From Micropterix aruncella (lineage: Eukaryota > Arthropoda > Insecta > Lepidoptera > Micropterigidae), in contig OX155960.1 in the NCBI GenBank assembly GCA_944548615.1, positions 13,238,002 through 13,302,001 of the forward strand: a stretch of 64,000 nucleotides of DNA. The letters run 5' to 3'. Below, piece by piece: positions 43,560-58,349 of the stretch (the first letter of the stretch is position 1; each line of letters opens with the position of its first letter). A program made the position numbers and the translations under genes. The notes under the pieces were generated by a model. That model ran no database searches and was not told the DNA's origin. It saw only the letters and a program-made list of their open reading frames with translations.

Positions 43560-44420
43560 AATAATATAAAAAAGAATTTACCTCGTGAATTTACCTCGTG
43601 ATTTCGGCGACGTTGCAGCCGCCGTTGTCTAGGGTAAACTAAAAGAGCTGTCAATCCGCCGTTCCGCGGGTAGGCCGCATACCGCTGCCGCCACTGCGTA
43701 GATTATAACGGTGGTGGGGGGACGGTCTCGGAGCGCGCGAATTTCGATAATCCGTCTTGCACACAACACTCACTGTATCCTGTCTTACGTCCTTGCGTTC
43801 GGCTTTCGGCGGTGGGAATATTTTAAGAAGAGGGTTCCACGTAGAAGAAAGTTTGTAACCGTCGTCTCTACTAGAGTTCGGGGCTTTTCTTATTTCAATG
43901 GCTTCCCGGATCATGTGAGGAGAGTAGAATTGTTCCTTGGATAGCACAATGGGATTTTGAAACTGCAGCCAGTGGTTACTTCCGCTATCCAATATACATA
44001 TGTTCGCAGATCGCCGATTTTTCTCGCTGAACATTTTTAACAGCTTTGATGTATTCTGTTAATCGAGTGGCTACGGGCCGTTTTGTTTGTCCAACGTAGG
44101 CTAACCACAGCTGCATTCGACTTTATACACACCCGCGGTTTGCACTGGTATTACATACTTTACATGCCTTAAAAATCGAGCTATATTTTGGGTTGGCTTG
44201 AAGATCGTTTTTATAACGAATTTGTTTAGCATATTACTTATTTGATCTGTCACGCCCTTAACGTATGGCAAGAATGCTCTTGATCTGCTCAGTTTCTGGG
44301 TTTCGTCGGTATTGGATCGTGTGCGCGTCTCATTATATTTTCCTTATCCATTTCTCCTATGGACATCATTAACATGTTCCATCCGCCGCGGAAAATGCTC
44401 AGCGTCTCATAGGTCACGTT
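43560..44420 (-). mobile_element. Penelope-like element, C-terminal part
   Basis: Carries the C-terminus with a GIY-YIG endonuclease and a 3' region (43570-43810) shared with 14860-15130 and 11030-11760. It is truncated 5' within the reverse transcriptase region. Confidence 0.85.
43651..44330 (-). pseudogene. Penelope protein C-terminus with GIY-YIG nuclease, frameshifted
   Basis: Going 5' to 3' on the reverse strand: RAFLPYVKGVTDQISN and VIKTIFKPTQN, the linker after the RT; GVYKVECSCG, then after a one-base shift AYVGQTKRPVATRLTEYIKA, the GIY-YIG endonuclease core; then in the frame at 43651-44034 SPHMIREAIEIRK and DDGYKLSSTWNPLLK, the conserved Penelope C-terminal motif. The GIY-YIG domain is the element's own endonuclease. 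At least two frame breaks make it inactive. Confidence 0.85.
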
Positions 44421-46000
<1,580 letters not shown>

Positions 46001-46557
46001 GTATATTTTTTTTTAATTAAATCGAAAATGTTGTTGGAAACGGTCAAAAAAGATTCGGTGGAATTTAATTTTTATTAAAATTGGGCAAACTTTTTTTTGT
46101 ATTCATTTTTTTTTTCCATTTCTAACCATATATTTTCGATATGATTATGAAAAATAAAATTTTTCGCTTTTGTAAAACACTAATGTTTACATGAATATGT
46201 AAATGAATGTGTGTACAACCAAATATTAAATACATTATAACTAGGGCCAAAATTTTTGCCGTGATTTAATTTTAACATTTTACAATTAATGCTCTTAAGG
46301 TGACGCTATTGGCTAAATCAAATTCAACTTTCTTTTGAGACAGGCGAGGGGTGAGATGAAGCGGGGTACGATTACGGTAGGGGTATTTTTTAGCGCCCTC
46401 TATGAGTACACGGTTATAACTACTTGATTGCGCGCGACCACCGCGTAAAATTAGCGCTGTCGTCGCTCACGGCGCCATAGCGACATGTGACATCGCCATT
46501 GGGACATGCGCTCGCAACCTAAGGTCGCGGTCGGCGCCGCTGTGGAAGCAGTTTTAA
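46001..46557. other. no gene recognised
   Basis: AT-rich then GC-richer (46370-46550). Nothing recognised. It could be part of the Helitron that starts at 45296. Confidence 0.35.
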
Positions 46558-47092
46558 TCTATACTAATATTATAAAGAGGTAAAGTTTGTGATGTTGTAG
46601 GAAGTAATCTCTGGATTTACTGAACCGATTTTGAAAATTCTTTTACCAATAGAAAGCCACGTTATTTGTGAGTGTCATAGGCTATATATTAATCCGAAAA
46701 ATGTAAAGACTTTTTAGTGGTAGTAGGATTTCCAAAGTAAGTCGGAAAAAACGGTCGAACGAAAACGTTTCTAACTAACGCTGCCTTAACGATGAGAGAT
46801 ATATGATTAAGTTCTAGAAAAAAGGCGTAGAGCTTGATAATGCCTACAAAAAAGTCAGCGACAGCATATATGTAACTTTTATATTTAAGTCACAAAAAGT
46901 AGTTTTTCAAATTAAAAAAAATAATTTAAATCGTTAGGTCATGTTTATTGGTCATATTATCAACAATTATGAATTATTATCAAAATAAGTAAACTTATCA
47001 TATTAAGTGTTTAAAACAAAACACTTTTTCCTTTTACTGCATAAATAGTTAAAGAGATAATACGACATAGGTATGGAACCGCGACCGTGTCG
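46558..47092 (+). mobile_element. Helitron, same family, 3' end lost
   Basis: Starts A|TCTATACTAATATTATAAAG and matches the next copy through TTAAAGAGATAA at about 47060, then diverges. It lacks the terminal hairpin and CTAG. Confidence 0.8.
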
Positions 47093-47096
47093 TCTA

Positions 47097-48041
<945 letters not shown>

Positions 48042-48067
48042 ATATTTTAAGGGTGTAATATATATAA

Positions 48068-49138
48068 AATAAATATAGCAGCAATATTATACTGTTTTGG
48101 CCACATGGACATGACACACTCACTGACTTCCTTACAGATTTAAATAATTTCGGACCCTTAGATTTTACATACACTATATCAGAAAATCAAATTACATTCT
48201 TAGACGTTGATCTAACTCTATCCGAAGGCACCATTAAAACTGCAATTCATATAAAACCTACAAACAAAGAGCAATACCTACATTTCGATAGCTGTCATCC
48301 GTTTCATACCAAAAAGTCAATTCCATATTCAATGTCAATTCGCGGACACCGTTTAATTAATAATAAAGAAAATTTAGATAAGTACCTTTCCAATCTTAAA
48401 AAATCACTAATAGAAAGAAATTATCCTGCCTCTTTGTTAGATAAAAATATAATAAATTCCGAAACAAAATTTTCACCTAAACCTAAATTGGTTTCAAATT
48501 TAAATCAAAATAAAATCTTTCTGAGTACTACTTATTTTCCTGGCACTGAGAAACTGCGACCTATTTTAGCAGATTTATTCCCTATTATAGCTAACGACCC
48601 ATCAACCAAAGGTTTGTTAGATATACCACCAATTTTATCATTTCGAAAACCTCCTAATTTAAAATCAATACTTAATAAAAATAATCGAAATTATCTTAGT
48701 AATAACAAAAATTTTGGCCTACAGCCTTGTGGTCGATCACGTTGTAAAACATGTCCATTATTAGATCGAAGCATTTATTTTACTAGTCCTAACACTCCTA
48801 ATAGTTACAGAGTTCCTTTTAATAGTAGTTGCATTTCAAAAAATATTGTATATCAATTACTTTGCCAGACCTGCAATGCATTTTATATTGGGGAAACAAC
48901 TACACCTCTTAGCATTAGGTTAAATAATCACAGGGCCAGCGTAGGCAATGATAGTCAACTTCCAATAGCATTGCATGCTAAGGCACACAATTTAACTTTT
49001 GATAATTGTTTTAAAGTAAAAATTATTAAGTGCCTTGGCGATAACGCTAAAGAAAGAGACGTTAAATCTTGGGAGTTGGCTTTTATAAATATTTTAGGCG
49101 CTTGCAAGGGTCCCGGTCTGAATAGGCAAAATTAATAC
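48068..49138 (+). CDS. Penelope-like element: RT end and GIY-YIG endonuclease
   Basis: The frame is open from 48068, upstream of the first Met at 48332, and the Penelope RT signature begins in that upstream part: [35 protein letters not shown]. After the thumb comes the Cys motif [10 protein letters not shown] and then the GIY-YIG nuclease ([29 protein letters not shown]). The combination RT plus GIY-YIG defines Penelope-like elements. The Cys-rich motif and YIGET suggest the Neptune/Poseidon side of the group, unlike the copy at 43560-44420. The fragment is 5'-truncated against (AT)n, but this part has no stop until TAA at about 49136. Confidence 0.88.
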
Positions 49139-49752
<614 letters not shown>

Positions 49753-50164
49753 ATCATTATACTGACATATTTATGTATGCATGTGTATATGTATGGATTT
49801 GTGTACATATATACCTAAAACAATAATTATTTAATTTTCAAATATCGAGGAGGTACATTATTGCTTGCATATAATGAGGTGTCCTAAGTTATACGTATAC
49901 TTTATGTCAGTTATGCTTCTACACCCAAGTCAGACGATACGCCATATACCCAGATGCAGTGCGGCGGTGTCGGCCCTGGCTGGTATAACGATATGTGATC
50001 GTTCTTTCAGCCGCGGAATGAGAAAACGTAGAGATAATACAAATATACTGTCTAGCTATGCCTTACGGCGAGGCACCGGGAAAGATACCCAGTGGGCACC
50101 CTCGCCCCCTGACTACCAGTTTTGAAAGCATATCACCGTCTGGAATTACCCATCAGGATACTTC

Positions 50165-50590
50165 CAACCTCCCGACTGGTTACGGGATCTAAGTCGCTTG
50201 CGCGATCCTCTCCCTAAAGTAGCGGTGATCGGTGTATACCGAATCTATCGCGGACCACGGCATCTTTTGCCCGGAATCGGGTAGCCGAATGGTCGTTTCA
50301 AGAGCGGCTGCCACGAGGTAAACAACCGCCCCCGCTCTATAGGAAACAATACTGTTTCCAGACTCCCTCGGCTGTCAGTCGGAATGCACAATCGATTGGC
50401 TGACGCCGCACGGTTCGCAAACTGTTAAGGAGCGCCCGAAGGTTGACTCCTAGGGGAAACTGGTCCGCAGGCCAGAGTCCTACCCGGGCTCGCACTTTTG
50501 CGTGGAGGACGCCGGATGGGTGTTGACCAATGAGTTTGGCTGACCCTAAACACATGGGTCTTAGTGGCCTAACTACAACAGGGCCCATTA
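50165..50590 (-). mobile_element. repeat U1, inverted copy
   Basis: Reverse complement of the U1 segments TAGAGCGGGGGTGGTTG-like, GATTCGGTATACACCG and the outer GGGTAGGACTCTGGCCT. Its 3' portion (toward 50165) is shorter than in other copies. The reverse frame 50337-50606 runs in the family's sense direction without a recognisable motif. Confidence 0.75.
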
Positions 50591-51305
50591 GCTCCCTAAA
50601 TAACACATAATGCCCAGATGCAGTCTATATTCGGCTTAGTTGGGCATGCGCTGAGCAAGGTCATGTGAATATGGTATGTCGTTTATTCACACCATTATCT
50701 ATTATAACCATTTTATGAACGTCCCATGTTTATCTGAAATAAATAAATATATATTTATTAGATTATCACACTTAACGCCCTTTTACTACTAGATAATATT
50801 ACGGTTTCAACCTCCCTCGACCTGAAGAAATCATCCGATTCCAGAGCACTTAATTGGGGGTGGAATACTTCGCGAAAAGTTTATTTCTTTCCCGTTTCTT
50901 TTTGCGCCGAGGATACGCCGGAACTTTTATATACAATTAAGCGAATAAACGTGTATCGCAGCATTCGTGGAGGAAAAAAACAGCTTAAGCTCCGAGCTAA
51001 TGCCCATAGGATAGCGACTCCTAATGCCCACCTAAGCTCGGATAAATAAATCACATTATTTTATCCTTCAGTTCTAATTCATCGTGGATCCCGGTTTTAG
51101 CCATGTGATTACGCAAATAAATTGGTCTCTGTGTGTAATTTCTTTTTAAGGCGACATGACACGTGGGAACGACCATATAGGAAGAATTTTAGTTTTATCA
51201 GTTTTTTTTAAAAATATAAGCAATAATTTCAAAGTTTATAAGCAAATTCCTCGATAAGAAACAAATTTAAAATTTGGATTCAAAAAAGTTTCTCATTGCC
51301 TTAGC
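50591..51305. other. no gene recognised
   Basis: No motif or shared repeat seen. Confidence 0.35.
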
Positions 51306-51885
51306 CAAAAAATCGGTTGTGTCACCCCAAGACTTTCCTGACTAGTATCCGGGGAGGTGCGAAAAAACAGCGACATTTTTTACTCTAGTACCCCAAATTT
51401 GTATGGCAGGTACCCCAAACGTTGGTCGTAAGTACCCCAAAAACTAATAGGTTCTTCCGATGGTTAACAGAAGCTTCTATGCCAAATTTTAACTTAGACA
51501 GATTAAGCGTCTGGGCGCTATCGCGGAAACAATTTTTTCGCCGGGAACCCCAAATTTGTATGGGAGGTACCACAACCGTAGGGCGTAGGGACTCCAAAAA
51601 CTAATGGGTTCCTCCGACGGTTAACAGAAGCTTATATACCAAATTTCAGCTCAATCCGATTAAGCGTCTGGGCGCTATCGTGGAAGAATACATACATACA
51701 GACATACAGACATACAGACATACAGACATACAGACATACAGACATACAGACAGACAGAGATCGGTCTGGAAATAGTCTCAATCGTCTCAGGGAGTCTCAA
51801 AATATATATTCCCATCTTCATCTCAAAATTTTTTTTTAGCGCGATCACAATACTTTCCTTTCCGATAGGTCGTCAGGAAAGTAAA
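51306..51885 (-). repeat. repeat F, inverted, with a different interior
   Basis: Bounded by TGTCACCCCAAGACTTTCC on the left and AATACTTTCCTTTCC...GTCAGGAAAG on the right, the reverse complement of the family F ends. The interior (51350-51690) has two ~180-bp related parts with TATGGNAGGTACC, GGGTTCCTCCGA-like and GGGCGCTATCG motifs not seen in the 11840 copy. Confidence 0.65.
51689..51753. repeat. (ACATACAG)n microsatellite
   Basis: About seven units of ACATACAG inside repeat F, ending in ACAGACAG. Confidence 0.9.
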
Positions 51886-52404
51886 AAGGCTGACTTCGAA
51901 AACTGTGTAAGCAATGTAAGCGGTGAGTGTGTTTTATTTTAATTTCATTATATGGATTGGTTAATTCTCTATGGTTGGGGTTAGCCACATTTATTTTATT
52001 TAGGCCCTAAATTAGTTACAATTAATTAAAACGTGAGAGCGCTCTGAGAGTTACGCTAAATATGCTTTTGCTATTAACACCCTTATACCACCACTGCGTA
52101 AAGATAGTTATTCTGTGATAGCGCTGCGATAGAAAGTTTAGTATGCGCCTGGTCGCCAGCGCGAGCGGACGTGGAATCGGGCCTGACGCTTCGTCTTTGC
52201 TGGATTTTTTTTTGGTCAAACCCTACAAAATTGACCCCGCCTATTTATTCGCGTGTTCGCTCATTTCGGATATTTTTCTCAGATCTCATGTCGCCGAAGT
52301 TGTGTAGCTCATAACCCTCAAATATACCGCAGTCGGTATCACCTCTAATGTATATTCAAAAAGACCATAAGGTCTGCCGGTTAACCTTATAAGAATTACC
52401 ATCT

Positions 52405-52740
52405 ACTTTTCTTGCAAGGAAAGTATTGTGATCGCACTTCTGTGTGTCAGTATGTCTGTGTGTATGTGTATATTACTTAACGATAGCGCCCAAACGCTTT
52501 ATCCGATTGAGCTGAAATTTGGCATGCAGGCATCATTTGTTCATGGTAAAAGTTTAAAAGATTGTAGTTGAAATCAAAATATAGATTGAAGATCCACCGG
52601 AGCGCGCGCTAGTCTTACTTCTATCTTGAAATAATACAGTTAAAAACCTGAAATTTGGTATGTATGTGCCGAAATTATTATACTTTGTGAAATTTTAGTT
52701 GGGATATCTTGTATACGAGCGAAGCAAATATTTTTTAAAT
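52405..52740 (+). repeat. repeat F, left part
   Basis: Starts TTGCAAGGAAAGTATTGTG and contains CGATTGAGCTGAAATTTGG and GCATGCAGGCATCATTTG. The right part is missing. Confidence 0.7.
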
Positions 52741-53169
52741 ACCCCGTAATTAAGAAAATACTGAATCATTTTGGAAAAAGACAATTTTAAAACTACGAAA
52801 ATACTACAAAAACAAGCGACTCTCGTTCTTTGATAATTCTTATTGGAATTATCAAATTAACCATTTACAAAAAGTATAATATTAAAAGAAATGGCAAAAA
52901 AAATCCTCTTTCATTCACTGGCTAGTGCTGCCCAACTGTAATATACCCGTTCCAGGGCAAGCAATTTATATTTGTACATTTAAAACGAGGGTCGATGAAC
53001 CAACCAAACACAATAATAATATTAATTAAAATATGTATATATATATAATAATAATAAATATATATAATAATAAAAATTTAATTAAAATTACAATATTATA
53101 TAGGAAATAGAAATACTAAATACATTAGAATACACATATACACACATACATACATATAAAAACAATATA

Positions 53170-54003
53170 TGTTAAGTCAACTTCAACTTATTCTACTACA
53201 TCGATCATGGCATAGATAGATAAACGCTCTTCTTGCAACAGCCATTTATTTATTTTGCTTTTAAACATAATATGACAATTGGGGCTGGTTTTTATGTCAC
53301 TGCTTAATTTATTTTAAAGTCTTGTAGCTATGAAAGAGTAGTGTCGCTGTCCAAAAGTCGTCTTCATCATAGGTACATTCAAATTATCACTTAGGAGTTG
53401 TCTAGTAGGTTTCGTGTGCGTAATACCAAAAGATTTATTTTGTTTGGCCACGAAAACCCAACGTACTGCAGTTTTAATAAATAATAACCTAGGATCCAAA
53501 ACTTGAGCCTCTTTAAAGAGTTCATTAGAAGAATATTGATATGGTTTGCGATGCATGCGTTAGAAGGGGCGTCAGGAGAGTTTTGCAGCACCCACCCCAT
53601 CCAATTATACCATAGTTAATAAGGGTTTCACATAATGTAAAATACACTATGATTAGCGTCCTGCGATCCAGAACACTCCTCATCTCTTTGAAAGTATAAC
53701 CAAGGGTTTTCACTTTCTTTGACACTGCATTGACTTGCTCTTCTCATCGCAATTTATTGTCAACTACAATGCCTAGGTATTTGACTGTGGGGGATCTCTT
53801 TAGTGGTGCACAATTACAAGAGGTTTCAGAGTGACATTTGTGAATAGTTACGTAGTGATTAACTGTTGGCTGACCCCTGTTAAAGGGGTCAGCCAACAGT
53901 TAATCACTAAAAGTCAATAGCTGGTTTTACTCACATTTAGTGTTAGTTTTGCAGTTTCTAGCCAATCACGAATCTCATTCATGCCCAAATTTGCTTTTGT
54001 GAG
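53170..54003 (-). pseudogene. LINE reverse transcriptase C-terminal region, broken
   Basis: Going along the reverse strand: GMNEIRDWLETAKLTLNVSK (RT thumb side), a 55-bp foldback insertion, KYLGIVVDNKLR, VSKKVKTLGYTFKEMRSVLD and YGIIGWGGCC, then in another frame ELFKEAQVLDPRLLFIK, TSFGQRHYSF-like and KWLLQEERLS near the end. This is the post-palm part of an APE-type LINE (jockey/CR1-like). Stops, frameshifts and the foldback make it inactive. The 5' limit is near 54003 where a tandem array follows. Confidence 0.8.
53854..53908. other. perfect 25-bp foldback hairpin inside the LINE
   Basis: Arms 53854-53878 and 53884-53908 are exact inverted copies (AGTGATTAACTGTTGGCTGA...), separated by 5 bases. 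The LINE protein similarity stops on one side and resumes on the other, so the hairpin is an insertion or an inverted duplication. Confidence 0.92.
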
Positions 54004-54059
54004 AGTATACCGTCCCAATTTGATTCCTTAAAAATAACTACATTTCGTTGGTATTGCTC

Positions 54060-54640
54060 AGTTCATTTTTCGTTCAGACGAAAATATTCTTCTTACGACA
54101 TTCATTTTCTTTAGTGGGTTTCCATACCGCCTTATCTAGAGGGTTTAAACTTCGAAGATGATAGACCAATTACTCAGGATGCGTAAAGTATTGGACTAAA
54201 ATTTGCTTTTTCTTCCGATATTCTTCTTTATATTCCGTGGGCTAATATTACGCCCTATTTGAAGTGCTATCAAAGATACCCAAGAACTCAGGATGTATGA
54301 AATTTCGGACTTTTTCCAATATTCTCTTCTTCCGTGGGTTCCTATCCCGTCTTATCTAAAGTGCTTTATCTCTGAAGAAGATAGACCAAGTACTCTGGAT
54401 GTATAAAGTTTCGGACTAAAATATTCTTCTTTTTCTGTCATATTCTTCCGTGAAATCCTATCCCGCCTTATTAAGAGTGCTTTAAAATATACCGAAGTAC
54501 TCAGGATGTAGAAAATTTGAGAGGAAAATGCTTTACTTCTTCCCATGTTCTTCTTCTTCAGTGAGTTCCTATTCTGCCTTATCTAGAATGCTTTAACTTC
54601 GAAGAAAATGGACCAAGTACTCAGAATGTCTAAAGTTCGG
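54060..54640 (+). repeat. tandem array, same unit as 33290-34030, ~5 copies
   Basis: Shares AATATTCTTCTT, CCTATCCCGCCTTATCTA, CGAAGAAGATAGACCAAGTA and CTCAGGATGTA, in the same orientation and again ending in a G-rich block. The lead-in (TATTGC...TTCGTT) is also similar. Confidence 0.85.
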
Positions 54641-54905
54641 GGGGTCGTTTTGGGGGGAATGGGGGTGGGGGAGTTTGGGGGTTGGAGGGGTGGGTTAGAG
54701 GAGGGAGGCGTAAAGGGGGTTAAGGAGAGGGTGTTTTGGGAAAGGTTTTGGGGTGGGGTTCAGGGGACGAGGGTTTGTGGGGTAGCGTTGGAGGGAGGTG
54801 GGTTGGGGTGGGGTTGGGGGAGGCGTGGGTGTGTTGAGCGGTTGGTGGGGGTTAAGGGGTTTGACGCGCGTAGAGGGGGGTGTGTTTGCGGGGGTCTGCT
54901 TTCCG
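54641..54905 (+). repeat. G-rich, strand-asymmetric block, ~265 bp
   Basis: Dozens of runs of three to seven G on the top strand with very few C. It is bounded on the right by TTTCCGGGAAAGTCTTGGGG of a repeat F end. The 115-residue frame across it (54608-54955) is glycine-rich by composition only. Confidence 0.85.
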
Positions 54906-55370
54906 GGAAAGTCTTGGGGAGATTTATCCGATTTTTTAAATGTGGGGCAGAGTAAAAGTCATAATTCAACAAATCATTTCCTCTATCCTACCTCCCTCCT
55001 CTCAAAATTACGAAATCGGTTAAGCATAGGGCGCGCTAGTCATACTTAAATCTCGAAGTATTAGACTTAGAGACTTGAAATATTAGTTAAATATGTAAAT
55101 ATAATATTTAAAAAGTAAGGCCCTAAAAAGCGCAGACGCTTGCGGTGCGTGACTCGTGCGTGGCTTATGGTAACCTGCGTTCGCAATTTGATTTTTAAAT
55201 TGAATGAGATTACTCGCGTTCGAAATACAAATTTCTTTGCCTTGCGTGGAATAGTAATATTAATTTTCGCTAACATCCCATTGGCTTTATTTATAAAATA
55301 TTTATTCAGACAAAAGTCCCTGGCTACTTGCCGGAAAAGACATGGTGTAACACAACCGATTTTTTCCCAC
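54895..55370 (+). repeat. repeat F fragments
   Basis: A family F end at 54900-54920, then an interior segment (GGGCGCGCTAGTCATACTT; GCAGACGCTTGCGGTGCGTG; TTGCGTTCG-like) and a second F right end at about 55325-55365 (CTTGCCGGAAAAGACATGGT). Confidence 0.6.
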
Positions 55371-55917
55371 TTGATGAATGTTATATTTCGTTATTATTTG
55401 AGAAATCACATATTCTGCCATAAGTGTTAAATTTTTCGTTTTCCCGAGTAAAACAGCTGCTGGGTAATATTAAAAATATATATTTTTTGCGGGCTACGTT
55501 GTTTACCCTTTTTCCAATCATATATCGAGTGGGCGAAATCAATACAAAAACTTGGTAATGAGATACGGGAAACTCGCGCGCGCTCCTCACCCGGTTCGAT
55601 GTGTAAAACGTACACGTACTCAAACACAACAAACAAAATTGCGAGCGGCTGAAATTACGTACAAATATTCGCGGAGCCTCTTTTAATATGCAGGAGCTTC
55701 CGCCGCGAGTTCTTATTTACATGCTTTTTATTAAATCTTAAATCCGAGAGAGGATTTTCGCGGAGTCGGACGAGGCAATTTTTGTACGGGAGCTACGTTT
55801 TCGGCTGTAATGGTGAATAATTAAAATTTGTAGGAACCACAGCCCCTCGCATAAAAAATAAATTAAGTCGTTGCGGAAGACAATGTGTTGCTCGCCGTCG
55901 CCTTAAATGACAATATT
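55371..55917. other. no gene recognised
   Basis: No coding signal. The two overlapping reverse frames at 55381-55636 have no motif. Confidence 0.35.
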
Positions 55918-56157
55918 AAACATTTTATTTTGGTTTGCAAAAGGATACGCTTTGTTTTTGAGATGTGGATGAAGGGCGATCGTTCGCTAGCGATAAAGGG
56001 ATCCCATTAAACCTACATTGCACTGTCGAAAGTGGTGCTCATCCAGGCATACATCTCATTTAAAATAAGCATATCACAATCCAGTCCGGGAAAACCTTCC
56101 AGCTATGTAAGTGGCTTTTATTATTTTTATTTTTTCATCAAAGTGTCATCCTTTAAA
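55918..56157 (+). repeat. 240-bp direct duplication, left copy
   Basis: Nearly identical to 56506-56741, from ACATTTTATTTTGGTTTGCA to AAAGTGTCATCCTTTA. Near its right side CAGCTATGTAAGTGGC is a good match to a 5' splice donor. Confidence 0.85.
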
Positions 56158-56505
56158 CAAATTCTTAAAAAAAAACTTTTACAAAAAACCAATCAAATAT
56201 TAACAATATTATACAATTTTATCTTATGTTTTAAACTCTTGTAAATATCATATAGCCTTAAGTATAAACTTCTCGACCAGAAATTACGATTTATATCTTA
56301 TTTCATGGCAATGAGCAAATGAAGTATTTTATTTTTATTTTTATTTAATGGCTGGCTGATAGCGAGCCCAGCAATAGTATATCCTCCTTTTAAAGAGTGG
56401 ATATATTCGAATTTCAAATCGAATTTTCGGTATGTCATTCCGCATTTAAGAGACGATTCATTGTGATTTTTTTCATTGTTTTTGCTTTAATTGTCTTTAA
56501 TAACG

Positions 56506-56741
56506 ACATTTTATTTTGGTTTGCAAAATGATACGCTTTGTTTTTGAGATGTGGATTAAGGGCGATCGTTCGCTAGCGATAAAGGGATCCCATTAAACCT
56601 ACATTGCACTGTCGAATGTGTTGCTCATCCAGGCATACATCTCATTTAAAAAAAGCATTTCCCAATCCAGTCCGGGAAACCTTCCAGCTATGTAAGTGGC
56701 TTTTAATATTTTTATTTTTTCATCAAAGTGTCATCCTTTAA
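56506..56741 (+). repeat. 240-bp direct duplication, right copy
   Basis: Offset 588 bases from the left copy with a few substitutions and small indels. The splice-donor-like CTATGTAAGTGG is kept. Flanks differ outside the matched segment. Confidence 0.85.
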
Positions 56742-57049
56742 GGCGACGACTATTGTCAACGGCTTTGGGCGATTGGGCGGAGCCAACGCGTGATAAGAGA
56801 ACTGGAAATGCCGCGCGCGCCGAGAGCGGCTTGTAGAGTGACCATACCTACGTACGAAAATAGTGTACCTTCAAGATTCAAAGGTATTAAATAAATAAAA
56901 GTACGTATTGTGAAATAATAATCGGATTTGTATTGTAATCATTTTATTATTGTTAGAAAATTTGGTAAACAAGAATTACGTAATTACGTAAACAAAAACG
57001 CCCGCAATTAGCAAAAAAACATAGCATAAAGGTAATAAAAAACATAGGA
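56742..57049. other. no gene recognised
   Basis: AT-rich, no motif. Confidence 0.35.
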
Positions 57050-57235
57050 TAATGAACTAGTCGATCCTAGGCATACGAGGAATATGATCATTAGAGATCC
57101 CTCTTATATAGTTAGTGCTATACAGGGGCGCAAATAGAAAAGGGATGAGGAAAAAAAACAAGAAACGAAAAATGACGATTTTGAATGAAGTCAATAAAGA
57201 CGAAGACACGCTTCGTAATCAAAGTCCTGGTATAG
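57050..57235 (+). pseudogene. YqaJ-family gene 3' end, inverted duplicate
   Basis: The top strand reads DPRHTRNMIIRDPSYIVSAI, then a stop, matching the C-terminus of the reverse-strand gene at 58430-59090 (DPRHTRNMIIREPSYIVSAI). Nucleotide similarity continues to about 57235 (AATGAAGTCAATAAAGACGA; CAAAGTCCTGGTATAG). It forms the left arm of a large inverted repeat around the next gene. The domain's catalytic part is absent. Confidence 0.85.
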
Positions 57236-58312
57236 TTGCTGAATCGGCAAAAGGTGTTGTGGCACTGCGTCTCTGGTCATCATTTTGGGACTGAGGCCTT
57301 GTGAGGTGGATATTCATCCCCAGTCGAGAGGGTCCTGTCCGGCTCCCAGCCATTTATGCACCTGGAACAGAATTGACAGTTGAAGAGAAAATGACGAAAG
57401 ACAATTTATATGTTTAGAAATATAGAGTAGAGCTGTATACGAGCTGTATAAGAACGATTTAATTTGGTACCTGATAGCTGGTAGGTGCGGTAGAATTGAC
57501 GGGTAGCCTCTCTTGTACTCAACCTGGCGAGATTGAAGCTCGTTTTGGCTGCAGCCCTCTCGAATAGATGATACCGCAGCTCATCAAGGCTCTGGATGTC
57601 GTATTCGGGGTTGCCACTGTACAGAGAAACTACCAAATCTGGTCCCCTGCTGCTGCTATCTCATCAGGTGTAGAGGTGGTGTCAAGAGAAATAGCAGCTT
57701 TCTTTCCGAGGTCCGAGTGTTTTTGGAGTATGAAAAACATTTTTATCTTCCCTTGTCCGAAGAAGCAAGATGCCGAGTCACACCCACTGAAGGTGTGGAT
57801 GAAAAGAAAAATGTCCGGTTTTGATGTTACGTTGAAGAGGTGATTCTGGAATAGATCACATCTGCAGCATTGTGTATTACACGTTTCTTGAAATAAAACG
57901 TCACGATGGCGTGAGATCCCAGTGAGGATTATAAACAAGTCCATGTCCTCGCCAGCGTCTAACACTATATCATAGGAAGAGACAAAAGTGACAGCTGTAG
58001 TGATTATGAGCCTGTCAGCATCTTCCTTAGCATGCAGTACCCGAATATGTTAAGCTTTTCCATTCTCGTTTTCAGCAGGTCGGTGAAACGAATTTTACTT
58101 TGTCGTTTAATAAGAAATTCTCTTGTGAAACCTGAGCCTTAGTATTTTTATCAAATATTATTTCCGGAGATTTCAGAGCTCTTCGTGCCTTTTTGTGTAG
58201 GATCTGTTGGGTATCCATCGAAAACTACTGCCACGATTGAACCGTAATAAGCAGTGGTGCACTGGGTGTATTTGTCAGCTATTGAAGCAAATGATGAGCT
58301 TCGACACACGTG
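57235..58312 (-). pseudogene. decayed gene of an arthropod-expanded family (IHxFSGCD motif)
   Basis: A run of reverse-strand segments in changing frames is collinear with a protein family I know from arthropod and other invertebrate genomes but cannot name by function. In order: FASIADKYTQ and IVAVVFDGYPT (near 58300-58220); RRALKSPEIIFDKN and SQENFLLNDK; EDADRLIITTAVTFVS; DLFIILTGISRH; FIHTFSGCDSASCFFGQGK (57965-57630); then LDELRYHLFERAA and FNLARLS (57636-57406); WLGAGQDPLDWG and PKMMTRDAVPQHLL (to 57240). Several frameshifts and stops make it dead. Upstream it ends against a (GT)n array, so the N-terminus is lost. Its conserved Asp-rich strands could be nuclease-like, but that is a guess. 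Confidence 0.7.
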
Positions 58313-58315
58313 TGT

Positions 58316-58349
58316 GGTGTGTGTGCGTGTGTGTGTTTGTGCATGTGTT

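Noticed and set aside
54608..54955. 115-residue glycine-rich frame
   Set aside because: It is a by-product of the G-rich block. No homologous frame exists at the other G-rich block in the same phase.
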